DNA of 64,000 nt from [Clostridium] citroniae WAL-17108 (GCF_000233455.1 NZ_JH376420.1:330626-394625); one strand, 5' to 3'; shown: positions 36,618 to 46,619, counted from the stretch's first letter. Translations and numbers: made by a program. Notes: generated by a model not told the origin, from the letters alone.

Positions 36618-37490
36618 TCACTGCTTCCTTTTATTGTCTTTGTCAATGTCTCTGTGTTCTATTTTGATCCCATACTCCCCAAACGCAGCAAGGTGCCCGT
36701 AAAGGGCATTGGCCATGGCAACGGAACGGTGTTTGCCCCCGGTACACCCCACCGCGATCACCAGCTGGTTCTTCCCCTCGCCAATATAATTGGGCAGCAG
36801 AAAATCCACCATATCGTACAGCTTGTCCAGAAACGCCTGTCCGGTCCCGCCCTGCATCACATAATCACGGATGACCTGGTCCTCCCCAGTAAGGGGGCGC
36901 AGTTCCTCCACATAGTAGGGATTTGGAAGGAAACGCACATCAAACACCAGATCCGCATCCTCGGGTATCCCGTACTTGAAGCCAAAGGACAGGACCGTGA
37001 CAAACATGTTGCTGTACTCCCTGTCCTGAAGAAAAATCTTCTCCAGCTCCTGCCTCAGTTCCCTGGTAAGGAGTTTGCTGGTGTCAATGATAAAGTCCGC
37101 GTCCTTTTTCAGGAAAGCCAGCTTGACCCGTTCCTTCTCAATCCCCTTATCCAGCCGTCCCGTGCCTGCCAGCGGATGGCTGCGGCGGGTCTCCTTATAG
37201 CGTTTGATCAGCGTTGCGTCATTGGCGTCCAGAAACAGGACCTGGAAGTCCAGGCCCGTGTTTTTCCATCCCCGCAGGATCTCGTCCAGATGGTTCAGCT
37301 CCTCGCCGCTTCTGATATCGATCCCAAGGGCGGCCTGGGCGATATCTCCGCCCCCTGACACAAGCTGGGCAAATTTATCCACCAGGGATATGGGAAGGTT
37401 ATCCACGCAGTAAAATCCCATATCCTCCAGCATCTTTAAAGCAATTGTCTTGCCTGCCCCGGACATTCCCGTTACAATCACAAGCTTCAT
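36618..37490 (-). CDS. rapZ: RNase adapter RapZ (YvcJ family)
   Basis: 290 residues. Walker A GMSGAGKTIALKMLED, Walker B-like VLFLDANDATLI and the C-terminal GCTGGKHRSVAMANAL are diagnostic. Binds nucleotides, and in other bacteria controls glucosamine-6-phosphate synthesis through small RNAs or acts in competence. Coupled to whiA; downstream of murB. Confidence 0.95.
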   Translation of the reverse strand: MKLVIVTGMSGAGKTIALKMLEDMGFYCVDNLPISLVDKFAQLVSGGGDIAQAALGIDIRSGEELNHLDEILRGWKNTGLDFQVLFLDANDATLIKRYKETRRSHPLAGTGRLDKGIEKERVKLAFLKKDADFIIDTSKLLTRELRQELEKIFLQDREYSNMFVTVLSFGFKYGIPEDADLVFDVRFLPNPYYVEELRPLTGEDQVIRDYVMQGGTGQAFLDKLYDMVDFLLPNYIGEGKNQLVIAVGCTGGKHRSVAMANALYGHLAAFGEYGIKIEHRDIDKDNKRKQ

Positions 37491-37526
37491 CTTTCTACCT
37501 CAGTCATCTCATTACACTCCGGATCG

Positions 37527-38456
37527 TCAAAATTCACCCCAGCGCTTTACTTCCATTTCCAGCTCCACACCGGATATCTCCTTCACGGTCTTCCTGATAT
37601 GGCTGCAAAGTTCCATCACATGGCCGGCTGTGGCATGATCCTTGTTGATCACAAACCCGCAGTGCTTTTCAGACACCTGGGCTCCCCCCACCTGATATCC
37701 CCTGAGTCCTGCATCCTCTATGAGCTTTCCGGCAAAATACCCCTGGGGCCGTTTAAAGGTGCTGCCAGCGCTGGGGTATTCCAGGGGCTGCTTTTCTCTT
37801 CGCCTGGCTGCCAGTTCCCTCATCCGTTCTTCAATGGCGCCCCTGTCCCCGGGCCTTAGTTCATAGACAGCTTCCAGCACAATATATCCGCGGGAAGGAA
37901 TGCAGCTGGTACGGTATCCCAGTTCCAGATCCCCGGCGGGCAGGTCAAGTATACGGCCCTCACCGGTCATCACTCTGGCCGACTTCAGTATATCCTTCAT
38001 CTCTGAACCATATGCCCCCGCGTTCATCACCAATGCGCCGCCTGCGCTTCCCGGTATCCCTGCGGCAAACTCCATTCCGGTCAGGGAATGCTCCAGGGCC
38101 AGATGGGCCGCCCGTCCCAGGAGCTGCCCCGCTCCTGCCCGCAGCAGATTCCCATTTACCCCAAGTCCGCTCAATTGCTCCGTGGAGATGACCACACCTT
38201 CACAGCCCTTGTCACTGACCAGAAGATTACTGCCATTTCCCAGGATCCTCCATAAGACCCGGCTCTCCCTGCATATACGCAGGACTTCAGCCAGATCCTC
38301 CTCCACGGCAGGGCACACAAACAACTCGGCCGGTCCCCCAATCCGAAAAGAGGTGTGCCTGCTCATGGGTTCCATGGGCATGCACACGGATTGTTTTGAC
38401 ACAAATGCGTCTTTTATTATTTGTTCCAAATTCAAATTCCAGTCCTCGCTAAACAT
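37527..38456 (-). CDS. murB: UDP-N-acetylenolpyruvoylglucosamine reductase
   Basis: 309 residues, type II MurB with FAD-binding SRHTSFRIGGPAEL, GNGSNLLVSDKG, AGIPGSAGGALVMNAGAYG, the catalytic Ser in YPSAGSTFKRP and KHCGFVINKDHATAG. Reduces the enolpyruvyl precursor of peptidoglycan. Lies between hprK (10-bp gap) and rapZ, as in many Clostridia. Confidence 0.97.
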   Translation of the reverse strand: MFSEDWNLNLEQIIKDAFVSKQSVCMPMEPMSRHTSFRIGGPAELFVCPAVEEDLAEVLRICRESRVLWRILGNGSNLLVSDKGCEGVVISTEQLSGLGVNGNLLRAGAGQLLGRAAHLALEHSLTGMEFAAGIPGSAGGALVMNAGAYGSEMKDILKSARVMTGEGRILDLPAGDLELGYRTSCIPSRGYIVLEAVYELRPGDRGAIEERMRELAARRREKQPLEYPSAGSTFKRPQGYFAGKLIEDAGLRGYQVGGAQVSEKHCGFVINKDHATAGHVMELCSHIRKTVKEISGVELEMEVKRWGEF

Positions 38457-38465
38457 TCATATTAA

Positions 38466-39398
38466 TTAGTCTTCGCTGGCCTTGCCAAGATTGGCCTGCA
38501 CTCTCTTGTACAGTTCCTGGGCAGCATTATAGCCCATCTTCTTCTGACGGTAGTTGACAGCCGCAGACTCCACGATAATAGCCAGGTTGCGTCCCGGACG
38601 GATCGGTATGGTATGGCACACCACCTGGTTGCCCAGGAATTCCGTATAGTTGTCTTCCAGACCCAGCCGGTCATACTCTTTATCCTTGCTCCAGTCCTCC
38701 AGCTTAATGACCATATCAATGTTCTGGGTATCCTTAACGCTCTCCACACCAAACAATGTCTTCACATCAATGATGCCGATACCGCGCAGTTCAATAAAAT
38801 GCTTTGTGATATCAGGCGCGCTTCCCACCAGAGTGTCATCGCTGACCTTGCGGATCTCCACCACGTCATCTGTCACAAGGCGATGGCCTCTTTTGATCAG
38901 CTCCAGGGCAGCCTCACTCTTGCCAATGCCGCTCTCGCCCATGATCAGCACGCCTTCACCAAATACATCGATCAGCACGCCGTGAATGCTGATGCAGGGA
39001 GCCAGCTTAACATTCAGCCAGCGGATGATCTCCGCCATCAGGGCCGAAGTCGTCTTATCGGACACAAGACAGGGCACGCCGTAGTAGTTGCAGTATTCCA
39101 GCAGGTCCTCATCCGGCTCCTGGCTGCGGCTGAACACCAGACAAGGGATCTGGCTGGATGTCAGCTTATCATACATCCTGCGCTTCTGCTCCCGGTCCAT
39201 AGTATTAATATATGCTTCCTCCACATATCCAATGATCTGAACCCGTTCTCTGTCAAAATGATCAAAGAATCCTGTCAGCTGCAGGGCCGGACGGTTAACA
39301 TCCGGATGGGTCAGTACGATCTTGTCCGTATCAATATCCGGAGTGGTGTTGCGCAGCTTCATCTTTTCAATTAATTCCGTTATGGTTACTCCATGCAT
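38466..39398 (-). CDS. hprK: HPr kinase/phosphorylase
   Basis: 310 residues. P-loop GESGIGKSEAALELI, HprK signature ELRGIGIIDV and the following PGRNLAIIVESAA. Phosphorylates Ser46 of HPr and Crh in response to fructose bisphosphate, so it acts on the Crh-like protein encoded 2.9 kb downstream. Lies between uvrC and murB. Confidence 0.97.
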   Translation of the reverse strand: MHGVTITELIEKMKLRNTTPDIDTDKIVLTHPDVNRPALQLTGFFDHFDRERVQIIGYVEEAYINTMDREQKRRMYDKLTSSQIPCLVFSRSQEPDEDLLEYCNYYGVPCLVSDKTTSALMAEIIRWLNVKLAPCISIHGVLIDVFGEGVLIMGESGIGKSEAALELIKRGHRLVTDDVVEIRKVSDDTLVGSAPDITKHFIELRGIGIIDVKTLFGVESVKDTQNIDMVIKLEDWSKDKEYDRLGLEDNYTEFLGNQVVCHTIPIRPGRNLAIIVESAAVNYRQKKMGYNAAQELYKRVQANLGKASED

Positions 39399-39500
39399 GG
39401 TAATACCCCCTTAGGCTGGTTCTATTTCTATCATACTATCACAAATTGACCTGGTTGTCATGTGTTTTCTCTCCTGCACATTTCCATATTCTGGATATTT

Positions 39501-41375
39501 CTATTCATCAGCAGGTTTGTGAAAAAAGTCATACACGGCCTGGGCAGAGCGCCGGTTCATCTGGGGAGCCTGCTCCAGCTCCTCCACCCCTGCCCCGCGG
39601 ACAGACTCAATATCCTTAAAATGGCGCATCAATGCTTTTCTTCTGGCCGGGCCGATTCCGGGAATGTCGTCCAGGATGGATCTCACCTGCCCCTTTCCTC
39701 TCAGGCTTCTGTGGTATTCAATGGCAAACCGGTGAGCCTCATCCTGTATTCTTGTGATCAGGCGGAACCCCTCGCTGTGCCTGTCAATGGGAACTTCTAT
39801 ATTATTGAAATAAAGCCCTCTGGTCCTGTGGTTATCGTCCTTGACCATACCGCACACGGGAATGGAAAGACCCAGCTTGTCAAGGACCTCCAGGGCAATG
39901 TTTACCTGTCCTCTTCCGCCGTCCATCATGATCAGGTCCGGGAACCGGGTAAAGCTTCCCATACTGAGGTCGCCGCCTTTGTCCTCCAGCTCCCTGACCT
40001 CCCGCATCCCGTGGGAAAAGCGCCTGGTGAGCACCTCCTCCATGGAAGCATAATCATTGGGTCCCTGAACGGTCTTGATCTTAAATTTCCTGTAATCGCT
40101 GCGCTTTGGCTTTCCATCCTCATACACCACCATGGAACCCACGGACTCCACTCCGCTGGTGTTGGAGATATCAAACGCCTCCATACGCCGGATTCCCCCA
40201 ATGCCGATCAGCTCGCCGATCTGGTTCATGGCGCCGATGGTGCGCAGCTCCTCCTTCTTGATCCGCTCCTTATCCTGGGACAATACAAGCTCCGCATTCC
40301 TTGCAGCCAGTTCCACCAGGCGCTCCTTCTCCCCCTTTTTCGGCACCACAATACGCACCTTCTGGCCCCGTCTGGCAGTTAGCCACTGGCTGATCACCTC
40401 CTCATCAGCCAAAGGATGCTGAAGCCACAGCTCCCTGGGAATAAAAGGCGTCCCTGCGTAAAACTGCTTGACAAAGCTGTCCAGGATCTCCCCCTCGTTC
40501 TCCGCCATGGTGGCTGATACATGGAAATGGTCCCTGCCGATGAGTTTGCCTTCCCTGATAAAGAACACCTGTACCACCGCATCCTTTTCGTCCTTTGCCA
40601 TTGCCACAATATCCCGGTCTTCCATACTGCTGCTGGTGATCTTCTGCTTCTGGGCCACCTGCTTCACGCTGCTAAGGAGCTCCCTGTACTCAATGGCCCT
40701 CTCGAAATCCAGGTTTTCCGATGCATTCTGCATCTTTTCCTCCAGGGTTTTGATCAGGGGATCATATTTTCCGTTAAGAAAATCCAGGGCCAGGCTGAAG
40801 TTGGCCTGGTAATCTTCCCTGGAAATATAGCCCTGGCATGGGGCATCGCACTGCTTGATATGGTAGTTGAGGCAGGGCCTGTCCTTTCCGATATCTTTGG
40901 GCAGGCTTCTGCTGCAGGTGCGGATGCGGTACAGCTTGTGGATCAGGTCCAGGGTGTCCTTCACTGCGCCGGCACTTGTATAAGGCCCAAAGTATTTGCT
41001 TCTGGAATCCTTTTTCATATCCCTGGCAAATAAAAGGCGCGGATAGTCCTCCCCTGTGGTGGCCTTGATATAAGGATAACTCTTGTCATCCTTTAGCATG
41101 GTGTTGTACCTGGGCCGGTGCTCCTTGATCAGGTTGCACTCCAGCACCAGAGCCTCCAGCTCCGAGTCCGTGAGTATATATTCAAACCATGCGATATGGG
41201 AAACCATCTGTTCGATCTTGGCTGTTTTGTTGCGGCTGCTCTGGAAATACTGGCGCACCCTGTTCTTCAGGCTGATCGCCTTTCCAATATAGATGATCTC
41301 ATCCCTGTCATTATGCATAAGATAAACTCCCGGGCTGGCCGGGAGTTTCTTCAGTTCTTCTTCTAAATCAAACAA
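39501..41375 (-). CDS. uvrC: Excinuclease ABC subunit C
   Basis: 624 residues: GIY-YIG nuclease at the start ([20 protein letters not shown]), UVR motif ([13 protein letters not shown]), RNase H-like nuclease ([30 protein letters not shown]) and C-terminal HhH ([16 protein letters not shown]). Makes both incisions in nucleotide excision repair. Confidence 0.97.
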   Translation of the reverse strand: MFDLEEELKKLPASPGVYLMHNDRDEIIYIGKAISLKNRVRQYFQSSRNKTAKIEQMVSHIAWFEYILTDSELEALVLECNLIKEHRPRYNTMLKDDKSYPYIKATTGEDYPRLLFARDMKKDSRSKYFGPYTSAGAVKDTLDLIHKLYRIRTCSRSLPKDIGKDRPCLNYHIKQCDAPCQGYISREDYQANFSLALDFLNGKYDPLIKTLEEKMQNASENLDFERAIEYRELLSSVKQVAQKQKITSSSMEDRDIVAMAKDEKDAVVQVFFIREGKLIGRDHFHVSATMAENEGEILDSFVKQFYAGTPFIPRELWLQHPLADEEVISQWLTARRGQKVRIVVPKKGEKERLVELAARNAELVLSQDKERIKKEELRTIGAMNQIGELIGIGGIRRMEAFDISNTSGVESVGSMVVYEDGKPKRSDYRKFKIKTVQGPNDYASMEEVLTRRFSHGMREVRELEDKGGDLSMGSFTRFPDLIMMDGGRGQVNIALEVLDKLGLSIPVCGMVKDDNHRTRGLYFNNIEVPIDRHSEGFRLITRIQDEAHRFAIEYHRSLRGKGQVRSILDDIPGIGPARRKALMRHFKDIESVRGAGVEELEQAPQMNRRSAQAVYDFFHKPADE

Positions 41376-41434
41376 TGCTGTCCTTCCTCCATCTGAATCT
41401 TTTCAAAACGGTACCGCTGCCCTGTCTTCTGTTT

Positions 41435-42763
41435 TTACCGGGCCGCGGGATCCTGTGACGGTCCGCTTTCCGGCCCCTGTGTCTCCGTATCCGGCAAACC
41501 GGCGTTCTCCGGCGCCTTAGATGCCCTGGACTCCTCTATGGCCTGCTCCTCTGCCGCTGCCTCCTCCGGGGTCAAAAGGCCTCCGTAGTGATAGGAAACG
41601 CCTGCATCCCACAGGATCCACTCATCATATCCGGAATCATAGACTGCCTGTATCTGCTGACGCACCTCTTGATCCCCATAGTTCATATAATCCTTAAGAT
41701 AGGATGCGGTAAAATCCTGGAGCCACGGGCGTACAACCGCCTGTTTCTTATGTTCCTGTCTGGATTCTGCCAGAAGCTCGATGGAATCCTTAAGCGCATG
41801 CCTGATCGTATCATACGGCTGTTTGTCCGGATTTTCAATACCAAAATTTCCCGGCCCGTAATGGGAGGGATAGATCATAGGACAGATATAATCCAAATGT
41901 TCCGCCATATCCCCATACTCCTGCCCCACAGCCGCGGCATCCTCATCGCTTCTCATGATGGTTCCAAACACATCCGCAGACACAAAAAGTCCCTCTTTGG
42001 CCAGCTCGTCATATGCGTAGCTGACAAATTCCGTGATCGCCTGCGTCTTGTCCCGTCCCCTGGTATCCGCCTCGTCAAACACCACATCCTTCATAGTCCT
42101 GTCCACGGCAAAACGGATATAGTCAAACTGGATTTCCTTAAATCCCATTTCCCCGGCTTTTTTGCCTACCTCTACCAGGTAATCCCACACTTCCTGTTTA
42201 TATGGGTTTACCCACGCAAGGCCCTTGTTATCCCGGTAAATGCTTCCATCCTCCACATGCAGGCTCCACTCAGGCTTCTGTTCAGCCAAATACGGATCCC
42301 GGAATGCAACCACCCTTGCAATGGGATAGATGTCATGTTCGTTCAGCTTCCGGACCAGCCCCGGCAGATCACCGATAAAGGGCTGACAGGCATTGATCTC
42401 ATTGACCGTGGGCGAATCCATGGCAAAGGTGATCCTTCCCTGATCGTCCTTCACATCAATGACCACTGCGTTGAGCTCCGTTTTGTCGATCTCCTCAATG
42501 ATCCGGTCCATCATATCGCCAGTCCCAGCCACATAAGCCGACACGTAGATGCCTTTTACCTTAACCGGATTCCTGGGAGGATAGGATGATATGGAAATCA
42601 CCTCCGCCTCCGCGGGAGCCGCTTCTTCTGTGGCCTCTGTCCGTACTTCGGCTCCTGATTCCGAAGCGCTCTCCTCCACCCTTGTCATCTCTTCCGATGG
42701 TTCATATCTGGTGCACCCGGTGAGAACCAGTGCGATCATTCCTGCTGCTATCCACCTTTTCAT
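41435..42763 (-). CDS. Lipoprotein, DUF4015-type putative glycoside hydrolase
   Basis: 442 residues. A lipobox (IALVLTGCTRY) places the Cys at about residue 17. The barrel begins VKGIYVSAYVAGTGDMMDR, with TELNAVVIDVKDDQGRITF, FDYIRFAVD, VSADVFGTI and IYPSHYGPGNFG, the signature of the DUF4015 family (GH13-like fold, activity not established). A Pro/Glu-rich C-terminal tail ends AAR. Surface-anchored on the membrane. Upstream of uvrC on the same strand. Confidence 0.88.
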   Translation of the reverse strand: MKRWIAAGMIALVLTGCTRYEPSEEMTRVEESASESGAEVRTEATEEAAPAEAEVISISSYPPRNPVKVKGIYVSAYVAGTGDMMDRIIEEIDKTELNAVVIDVKDDQGRITFAMDSPTVNEINACQPFIGDLPGLVRKLNEHDIYPIARVVAFRDPYLAEQKPEWSLHVEDGSIYRDNKGLAWVNPYKQEVWDYLVEVGKKAGEMGFKEIQFDYIRFAVDRTMKDVVFDEADTRGRDKTQAITEFVSYAYDELAKEGLFVSADVFGTIMRSDEDAAAVGQEYGDMAEHLDYICPMIYPSHYGPGNFGIENPDKQPYDTIRHALKDSIELLAESRQEHKKQAVVRPWLQDFTASYLKDYMNYGDQEVRQQIQAVYDSGYDEWILWDAGVSYHYGGLLTPEEAAAEEQAIEESRASKAPENAGLPDTETQGPESGPSQDPAAR

Positions 42764-42910
42764 ACGTAACCTCTGTCTTTCTCTTTCCTATCTCTTTACC
42801 CCAGCTGACAAGGTGGGCTTGTGTGACCTTGTCCCCTTAGGTATCTATATGTAAAAGGCAAACGCCTGTCAATCCGGTGAAGCCGGCAAAACTTCAAGTT
42901 CGTTCCCACT

Positions 42911-42939
42911 ATAATAGCATATCCTTTAAGTTTTGTACA
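42911..42939 (-). promoter_or_regulatory. Extended -10 promoter candidate upstream of the lipoprotein gene
   Basis: TGC-TATTAT (-10 at 42916-42911) with a weak -35 TGTACA 17 bp upstream. Nothing else distinct was seen between 42764 and 43003. Confidence 0.35.
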
Positions 42940-43003
42940 TAAAATATGACATTTTTGTTACGTTTTGATTAATTTCTCCCACTTTCTGTAAAAATATGAG
43001 ACT

Positions 43004-43049
43004 AAAAATCCCGGCGGGAAGTGATCATCACTCCGATCTGCCGGGATTT
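43004..43049 (-). terminator. Terminator after the mannitol-dehydrogenase-family gene
   Basis: Minus strand ATCCCGGC then GCCGGGAT with a 24-nt loop, followed by TTTTTAG. Confidence 0.8.
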
Positions 43050-43101
43050 CTTTCTGGACCCTTCTATGAGCCGTTCTATGGGACATTCTCTGTCTTATTA
43101 T

Positions 43102-44724
43102 CTATCGAACCTCTGCCAAATGCTTTTTAAGGGCTGCCCTTACGGCTCCTTTTCCTGCAATCAGTTCAGTGAATATGCTCTCCACATATTCTCCCAGGCC
43201 GGCCTCATACAGATCCACGCCGAATATTTTGGCATCGCTTAAAATGGGCTGCAGGACCATGTGCACATCGCACGCTTCTCCGATCCTGACACTGCTAAGC
43301 TTTGACGCCAGACCTTCATACATAGGATCCGGGCTTACGGTAAAGGCATTTCCTTCATCATCCACGCCCAAAAGATAGCGGCACCATCCGGCCTGCACCA
43401 TGGGGATGAATTTGAGGGATCTGACATCCAGCTCAGGTCTTGCCATATATTCCTTAATGGTTTCCCCAAATCGGATGGAAAGCTTCTGTGAGGTGTCGCA
43501 GGCAATCCTCTGTGGCGTGTCAGGCATGAATGGGTTCGGCACACGGATCATCAGAACCTCATCAATAAACTTCTCAGGTGAAAGGATGCCCGGGTCTGTG
43601 ACCACGGGAAGGCCCTCCTTGTATCCGATGATCTTCACCAGCTTTACCAGATCCTCGTCTTTCATTTCCTCGCTGATTTTGGTGTAGCCAAGAAGGCATC
43701 CGTACACAGCCAGGGTGGTATGCAGCGGGTTCAGGCAGGTACATACCTTCATACGCTCCACCTTTTCAACCGTATCCCTTGTGGTGAACATGACTCCGGC
43801 CTGCTCCAGAACAGGGCGACCGTTTGGAAAAGCATCCTCGATCACCAGATATTCTGCCTCCTCCGCATTGACAAAAGGAGCCACGTATGTATTTTTGCTT
43901 GTGATAATGCTCTCCGTATCTGTAAATCCAGCTTCCTCCAGCATTTTCTTAACGCTGTCATCAGGACGAGGAGTGATCTTATCAATCATGCTCCATGGGA
44001 ACGATACCTTTGCAGGATTCTCAATATATGCCAGAAATCCTTCTGCCGCCAGTCCCTTCTCATCCCATGCCTTGGCATAGGCATCCACTGCTGCCAGCAG
44101 TTTGTCGCCGTTATGGGAGCAGTTGTCCATGCTAACCAGGGCCAGGGGTGCCCCGCCGTGGGTGTATCTCCAGTGGCACAGGGATACCAGCTTGCCGATA
44201 TAGCTGTCCGCCTTGTCAGGACCTGCTTCAAAATCAGACAATACATCCTGGTGGAAGGATCCATCGGCGGCAGTGATGCTGTAACCCTTTTCCGTAATAG
44301 TAAAGCTGACCATCTGGAGTGTGGGACTGGCAAAAATGTCCTTTAAACGGCTCCAGTCCGCCTCGTCCTGGCGGTCCACTGTCAGGGATTCGGCCAGACT
44401 GCCGATCACGGTCTTTTCAATGGTTCCGTTAGCCTTCAGGGTCACCAGCAGGCTTAAGTCATCCTGGGGCCTGTATGCCTTTTTAATGATCTCATAATCA
44501 TATCCTTCAGCCACAATGATACCTGTCTTTTCAACGCCCTTATTCAATAGCTTCTGCTGCAGAGCTGCCGGAAATGCGCGGAAAATATTCCCCGCTCCAA
44601 AATGGATCCACTGAGGGCACTCCCTGGTTGCTGCTTTCATGGCTTCCCTGTCAAACTCCGGCAGTTGAATGCCGGCAGCTTCCCACTGTGCCCCGTTCTT
44701 CAGTTCACTGTCTAATAAATGCAT
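43102..44724 (-). CDS. Mannitol dehydrogenase family protein (fructuronate reductase-like)
   Basis: 540 residues. NAD-binding start WIHFGAGNIFRAF, then LVSMDNCSHNGDKLL, VSFPWSMIDKITPRP and LNPLHTTLAVYGCLLG with the catalytic Lys region downstream (KFIPMVQAGWCRYLLGVDD). The family covers mannitol 2-dehydrogenase and fructuronate or tagaturonate reductases; length and FPWSMIDK best fit a hexuronate reductase, but the exact substrate is not settled. Strong RBS (AGGAGGG). Monocistronic with its own terminator. Confidence 0.82.
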   Translation of the reverse strand: MHLLDSELKNGAQWEAAGIQLPEFDREAMKAATRECPQWIHFGAGNIFRAFPAALQQKLLNKGVEKTGIIVAEGYDYEIIKKAYRPQDDLSLLVTLKANGTIEKTVIGSLAESLTVDRQDEADWSRLKDIFASPTLQMVSFTITEKGYSITAADGSFHQDVLSDFEAGPDKADSYIGKLVSLCHWRYTHGGAPLALVSMDNCSHNGDKLLAAVDAYAKAWDEKGLAAEGFLAYIENPAKVSFPWSMIDKITPRPDDSVKKMLEEAGFTDTESIITSKNTYVAPFVNAEEAEYLVIEDAFPNGRPVLEQAGVMFTTRDTVEKVERMKVCTCLNPLHTTLAVYGCLLGYTKISEEMKDEDLVKLVKIIGYKEGLPVVTDPGILSPEKFIDEVLMIRVPNPFMPDTPQRIACDTSQKLSIRFGETIKEYMARPELDVRSLKFIPMVQAGWCRYLLGVDDEGNAFTVSPDPMYEGLASKLSSVRIGEACDVHMVLQPILSDAKIFGVDLYEAGLGEYVESIFTELIAGKGAVRAALKKHLAEVR

Positions 44725-44972
44725 GATCTTTCCCTCCTGAATGAATGATATTGCCCACTGTCGTATTGCCCACTGTTGACTTTTTAAACCTTTTTGTATT
44801 TCATGACCCTATCTTATCACCCAAAAAGCCAATAATCCATGTCCCTTTTTGCCGACTACATTGCAAAACTTGCTGTCACCGGGATAATGTCCGCTGCCCC
44901 ATCCCGTGAATACCCACGATCACCTTATCAAGTATAAAAGAGCCGCCGCCCTCTTGACTTTCCTGAACATAA
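44725..44972. other. Geneless stretch upstream of 43102-44724
   Basis: Apart from a short tandem repeat (two copies of ATTGCCCACTGT around 44752-44777) nothing was recognised here. No convincing promoter hexamer pair was found for the reductase gene. Confidence 0.4.
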
Positions 44973-45010
44973 AAGGAAACCGTGGCGTTATGACCGGTCT
45001 CCTTTTACTA
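44973..45010 (-). terminator. Terminator after the 46-residue peptide gene
   Basis: Minus strand AAAAGGAGACCGGT and ACGGTTTCCTTTT arms, ending in Ts. Lies 56 bp downstream of the peptide stop codon. Confidence 0.7.
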
Positions 45011-45065
45011 TGTTGCCTTTATTATGTTGTTTTTCTTGTGTTACTTTTCCTTTTGTTGCTTTCCT

Positions 45066-45206
45066 TCACTTGATCACTGATGAAACACTGGAATGTTCCT
45101 TCTGGTCAAACATACCCTCAGAACTGGCCGCTGCCGCATTCACCATGATCAATAGTGCCGCCAGCAATACCCATGCAAAACTGCCCAGAACCTTTCTGAT
45201 CTTCAT
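45066..45206 (-). CDS. Small secreted peptide, 46 residues
   Basis: An open frame from ATG 45206 with AGGAGG 9 bases upstream. The translation starts MKIRKVLGSFAWVLLAALLI, a good signal peptide (basic start, hydrophobic core, AAA-type end around residue 27), leaving a ~19-residue tail EGMFDQKEHSSVSSVIK. It has its own promoter (45277-45304) and terminator (44973-45010), so it is an independent unit. A short XRE gene is transcribed divergently 370 bp away. It may be a signal or toxin-like peptide, which is inference. Confidence 0.6.
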   Translation of the reverse strand: MKIRKVLGSFAWVLLAALLIMVNAAAASSEGMFDQKEHSSVSSVIK

Positions 45207-45276
45207 CTTACTCCGCCTCCTGGATTCGATTCATAAGCTGCATCTTCCACGCTGCTTAGTCTCAGTCCGTTATCTT

Positions 45277-45304
45277 ATTATACAAACTTTTCGGAAAAAT
45301 GCAA
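45277..45304 (-). promoter_or_regulatory. Promoter of the small secreted peptide
   Basis: TTGCAT (45304-45299), 16 bp, TATAAT (45282-45277) on the minus strand, 71 bp upstream of the peptide ATG. The remainder of 45305-45576 showed nothing further; a promoter for the XRE gene at 45577 was not identified with confidence. Confidence 0.6.
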
Positions 45305-45576
45305 GTCCTATTCCTCTTACTCTGTCTTACATTTTCCTTAAAAGAGAAGATGTTTTTTTATCCATACTCAAGGGGAATCCCCATTATTTCTCCGTTCTCT
45401 ATATAGAAGCTTATGAAATAAGGCTTTTTTCACCTTTTTTTGCGGTAAATTCCGCACCCTTTGGGCCAGAGGACTATTTTATACGTTAAACTTGATTATA
45501 GTTTTTTAAGCGACTATGGTCATATTTTTAGCCGTATTTTATTCTATAAATATATCACAAGAAGAGAGGATACACC

Positions 45577-45795
45577 GTGATTACATATGAACCTTTTTGG
45601 AACACTTTAAAACATTCTGAGGAATCTACCTACACTCTGATTTATAATCATAATCTATCAAGCTCCACCATTGACCGGCTGCGCAAGAACAAACCTCTGA
45701 GCACAACCACCATCAATGACCTGTGCCGGATTCTGGACTGTGATATCAATGACATTATTTCCTATCAGCGGTCGGAAAACGATCAGGTGCTTTAG
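45577..45795 (+). CDS. Small XRE/Cro-type HTH protein
   Basis: 72 residues, GTG start at 45577 with AGAGAGG upstream. Helices form a Cro-type HTH: STYTLIYNHNLSSSTIDRLR, then NKPLSTTTINDLCRILDCDI and NDIISYQ. It is the first plus-strand gene in the window, divergent from the small peptide gene and convergent with a lipoprotein (4-bp overlap of stop regions). Probably a DNA-binding regulator, possibly of the peptide. Confidence 0.8.
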   Translation: MITYEPFWNTLKHSEESTYTLIYNHNLSSSTIDRLRKNKPLSTTTINDLCRILDCDINDIISYQRSENDQVL

Positions 45796-46511
45796 ACAGC
45801 ACTTCTTTCTGCTATCTCAACCGCCATCTTTGCCGCTGAATCCACCGCATCTTTGGCATCATCCTCCCAAAGTGCATATCGGATCCCGCCATGCTCCCAT
45901 GTGGCCAGAACGCCATGTATATCAGAATTTTCTATGGTAACCTCCAGGGTGATCTCAATCCTTGCCCCATCTTTTGCCGTAGCCATCCAAGTCTGCTTCT
46001 TTTGCTCATCAAACATATAATAAAAGACCGATGGATCTCCATCCTCTGTCCTGCATGCCCGGACAATGACATCTGATCTTGAAAACTCATCATAGAACAT
46101 GACCTGGCGGACGCCGCCCTCCTCCGTGCTGTACACCGGATCACTGTACCAGTTTTCATTCATCGGCAGCCCAATCTTTATCTCCTGCTTTTCATGGGAG
46201 GAAAAAGCCCCACTGTCATCCGCACCTGGTGCTTCGCCGGACTGTCCTGACGCTTCTTTTGGCAGATCCCATAAATCGCCGGCGGATTCAGGCTGTTTTG
46301 AGCCTGACTGGTTGGCAGACATCTCCTCTGATGGCAAAGCAGTCTCCTCCATTGGCAAAGCAGTCTCCTCCGTTGGCACATTCCTCTCCTCCGTTGGCAC
46401 CGCTGCCGGCTGCGCAGACTCGGTCTTTCCCGTCCCTGACTGGCAGGCAGTGAGCATTAAACCTGTACACAGTGCAGCGGACAGGATCCTCGTTTTTATC
46501 CGAATTTTCAT
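45792..46511 (-). CDS. Lipoprotein with Pro/Thr/Glu repeats
   Basis: 239 residues from ATG 46511 (GGAGGTATTA upstream). Lipobox GLMLTACQSG places the Cys at about residue 22. A low-complexity linker of octapeptide repeats (VPTEETALPMEETALPSEE) arises from 24-bp DNA repeats around 46330-46400. The folded C-terminal part includes SDPVYSTEEGGVRQVMFYDE and VLATWEHGGIRYALWEDD. Surface lipoprotein of unknown function. Confidence 0.7.
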   Translation of the reverse strand: MKIRIKTRILSAALCTGLMLTACQSGTGKTESAQPAAVPTEERNVPTEETALPMEETALPSEEMSANQSGSKQPESAGDLWDLPKEASGQSGEAPGADDSGAFSSHEKQEIKIGLPMNENWYSDPVYSTEEGGVRQVMFYDEFSRSDVIVRACRTEDGDPSVFYYMFDEQKKQTWMATAKDGARIEITLEVTIENSDIHGVLATWEHGGIRYALWEDDAKDAVDSAAKMAVEIAERSAV

Positions 46512-46591
46512 TAATACCTCCTCTTTTTCCGTTTCCCGGGACCACATTATGATTCATATTTTAGCATATAGCCCGGTTAATTGCAAAAGAA

Positions 46592-46614
46592 AGGATATGG
46601 CCCAAAGCCATATC
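46592..46614 (-). terminator. Terminator of the sucrose operon
   Basis: Minus strand GGATATGGC then GCCATATCC with a short loop, followed by TTTCTTTTG. Four 15-bp tandem repeats lie between it and the scrB stop. Confidence 0.75.
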
Positions 46615-46619
46615 CCCGG

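Noticed and set aside
39462..40382. 306-codon plus-strand frame opposite uvrC
   Set aside because: Antisense shadow of a conserved gene with no family features.
41588..42589. 333-codon plus-strand frame opposite the DUF4015 lipoprotein
   Set aside because: Antisense shadow; the minus-strand gene has a lipobox and conserved motifs.
45010..45489. 159-codon plus-strand frame near the small peptide
   Set aside because: Cys/Phe-rich, no RBS or family, and it overlaps a minus-strand promoter, peptide gene and terminator.
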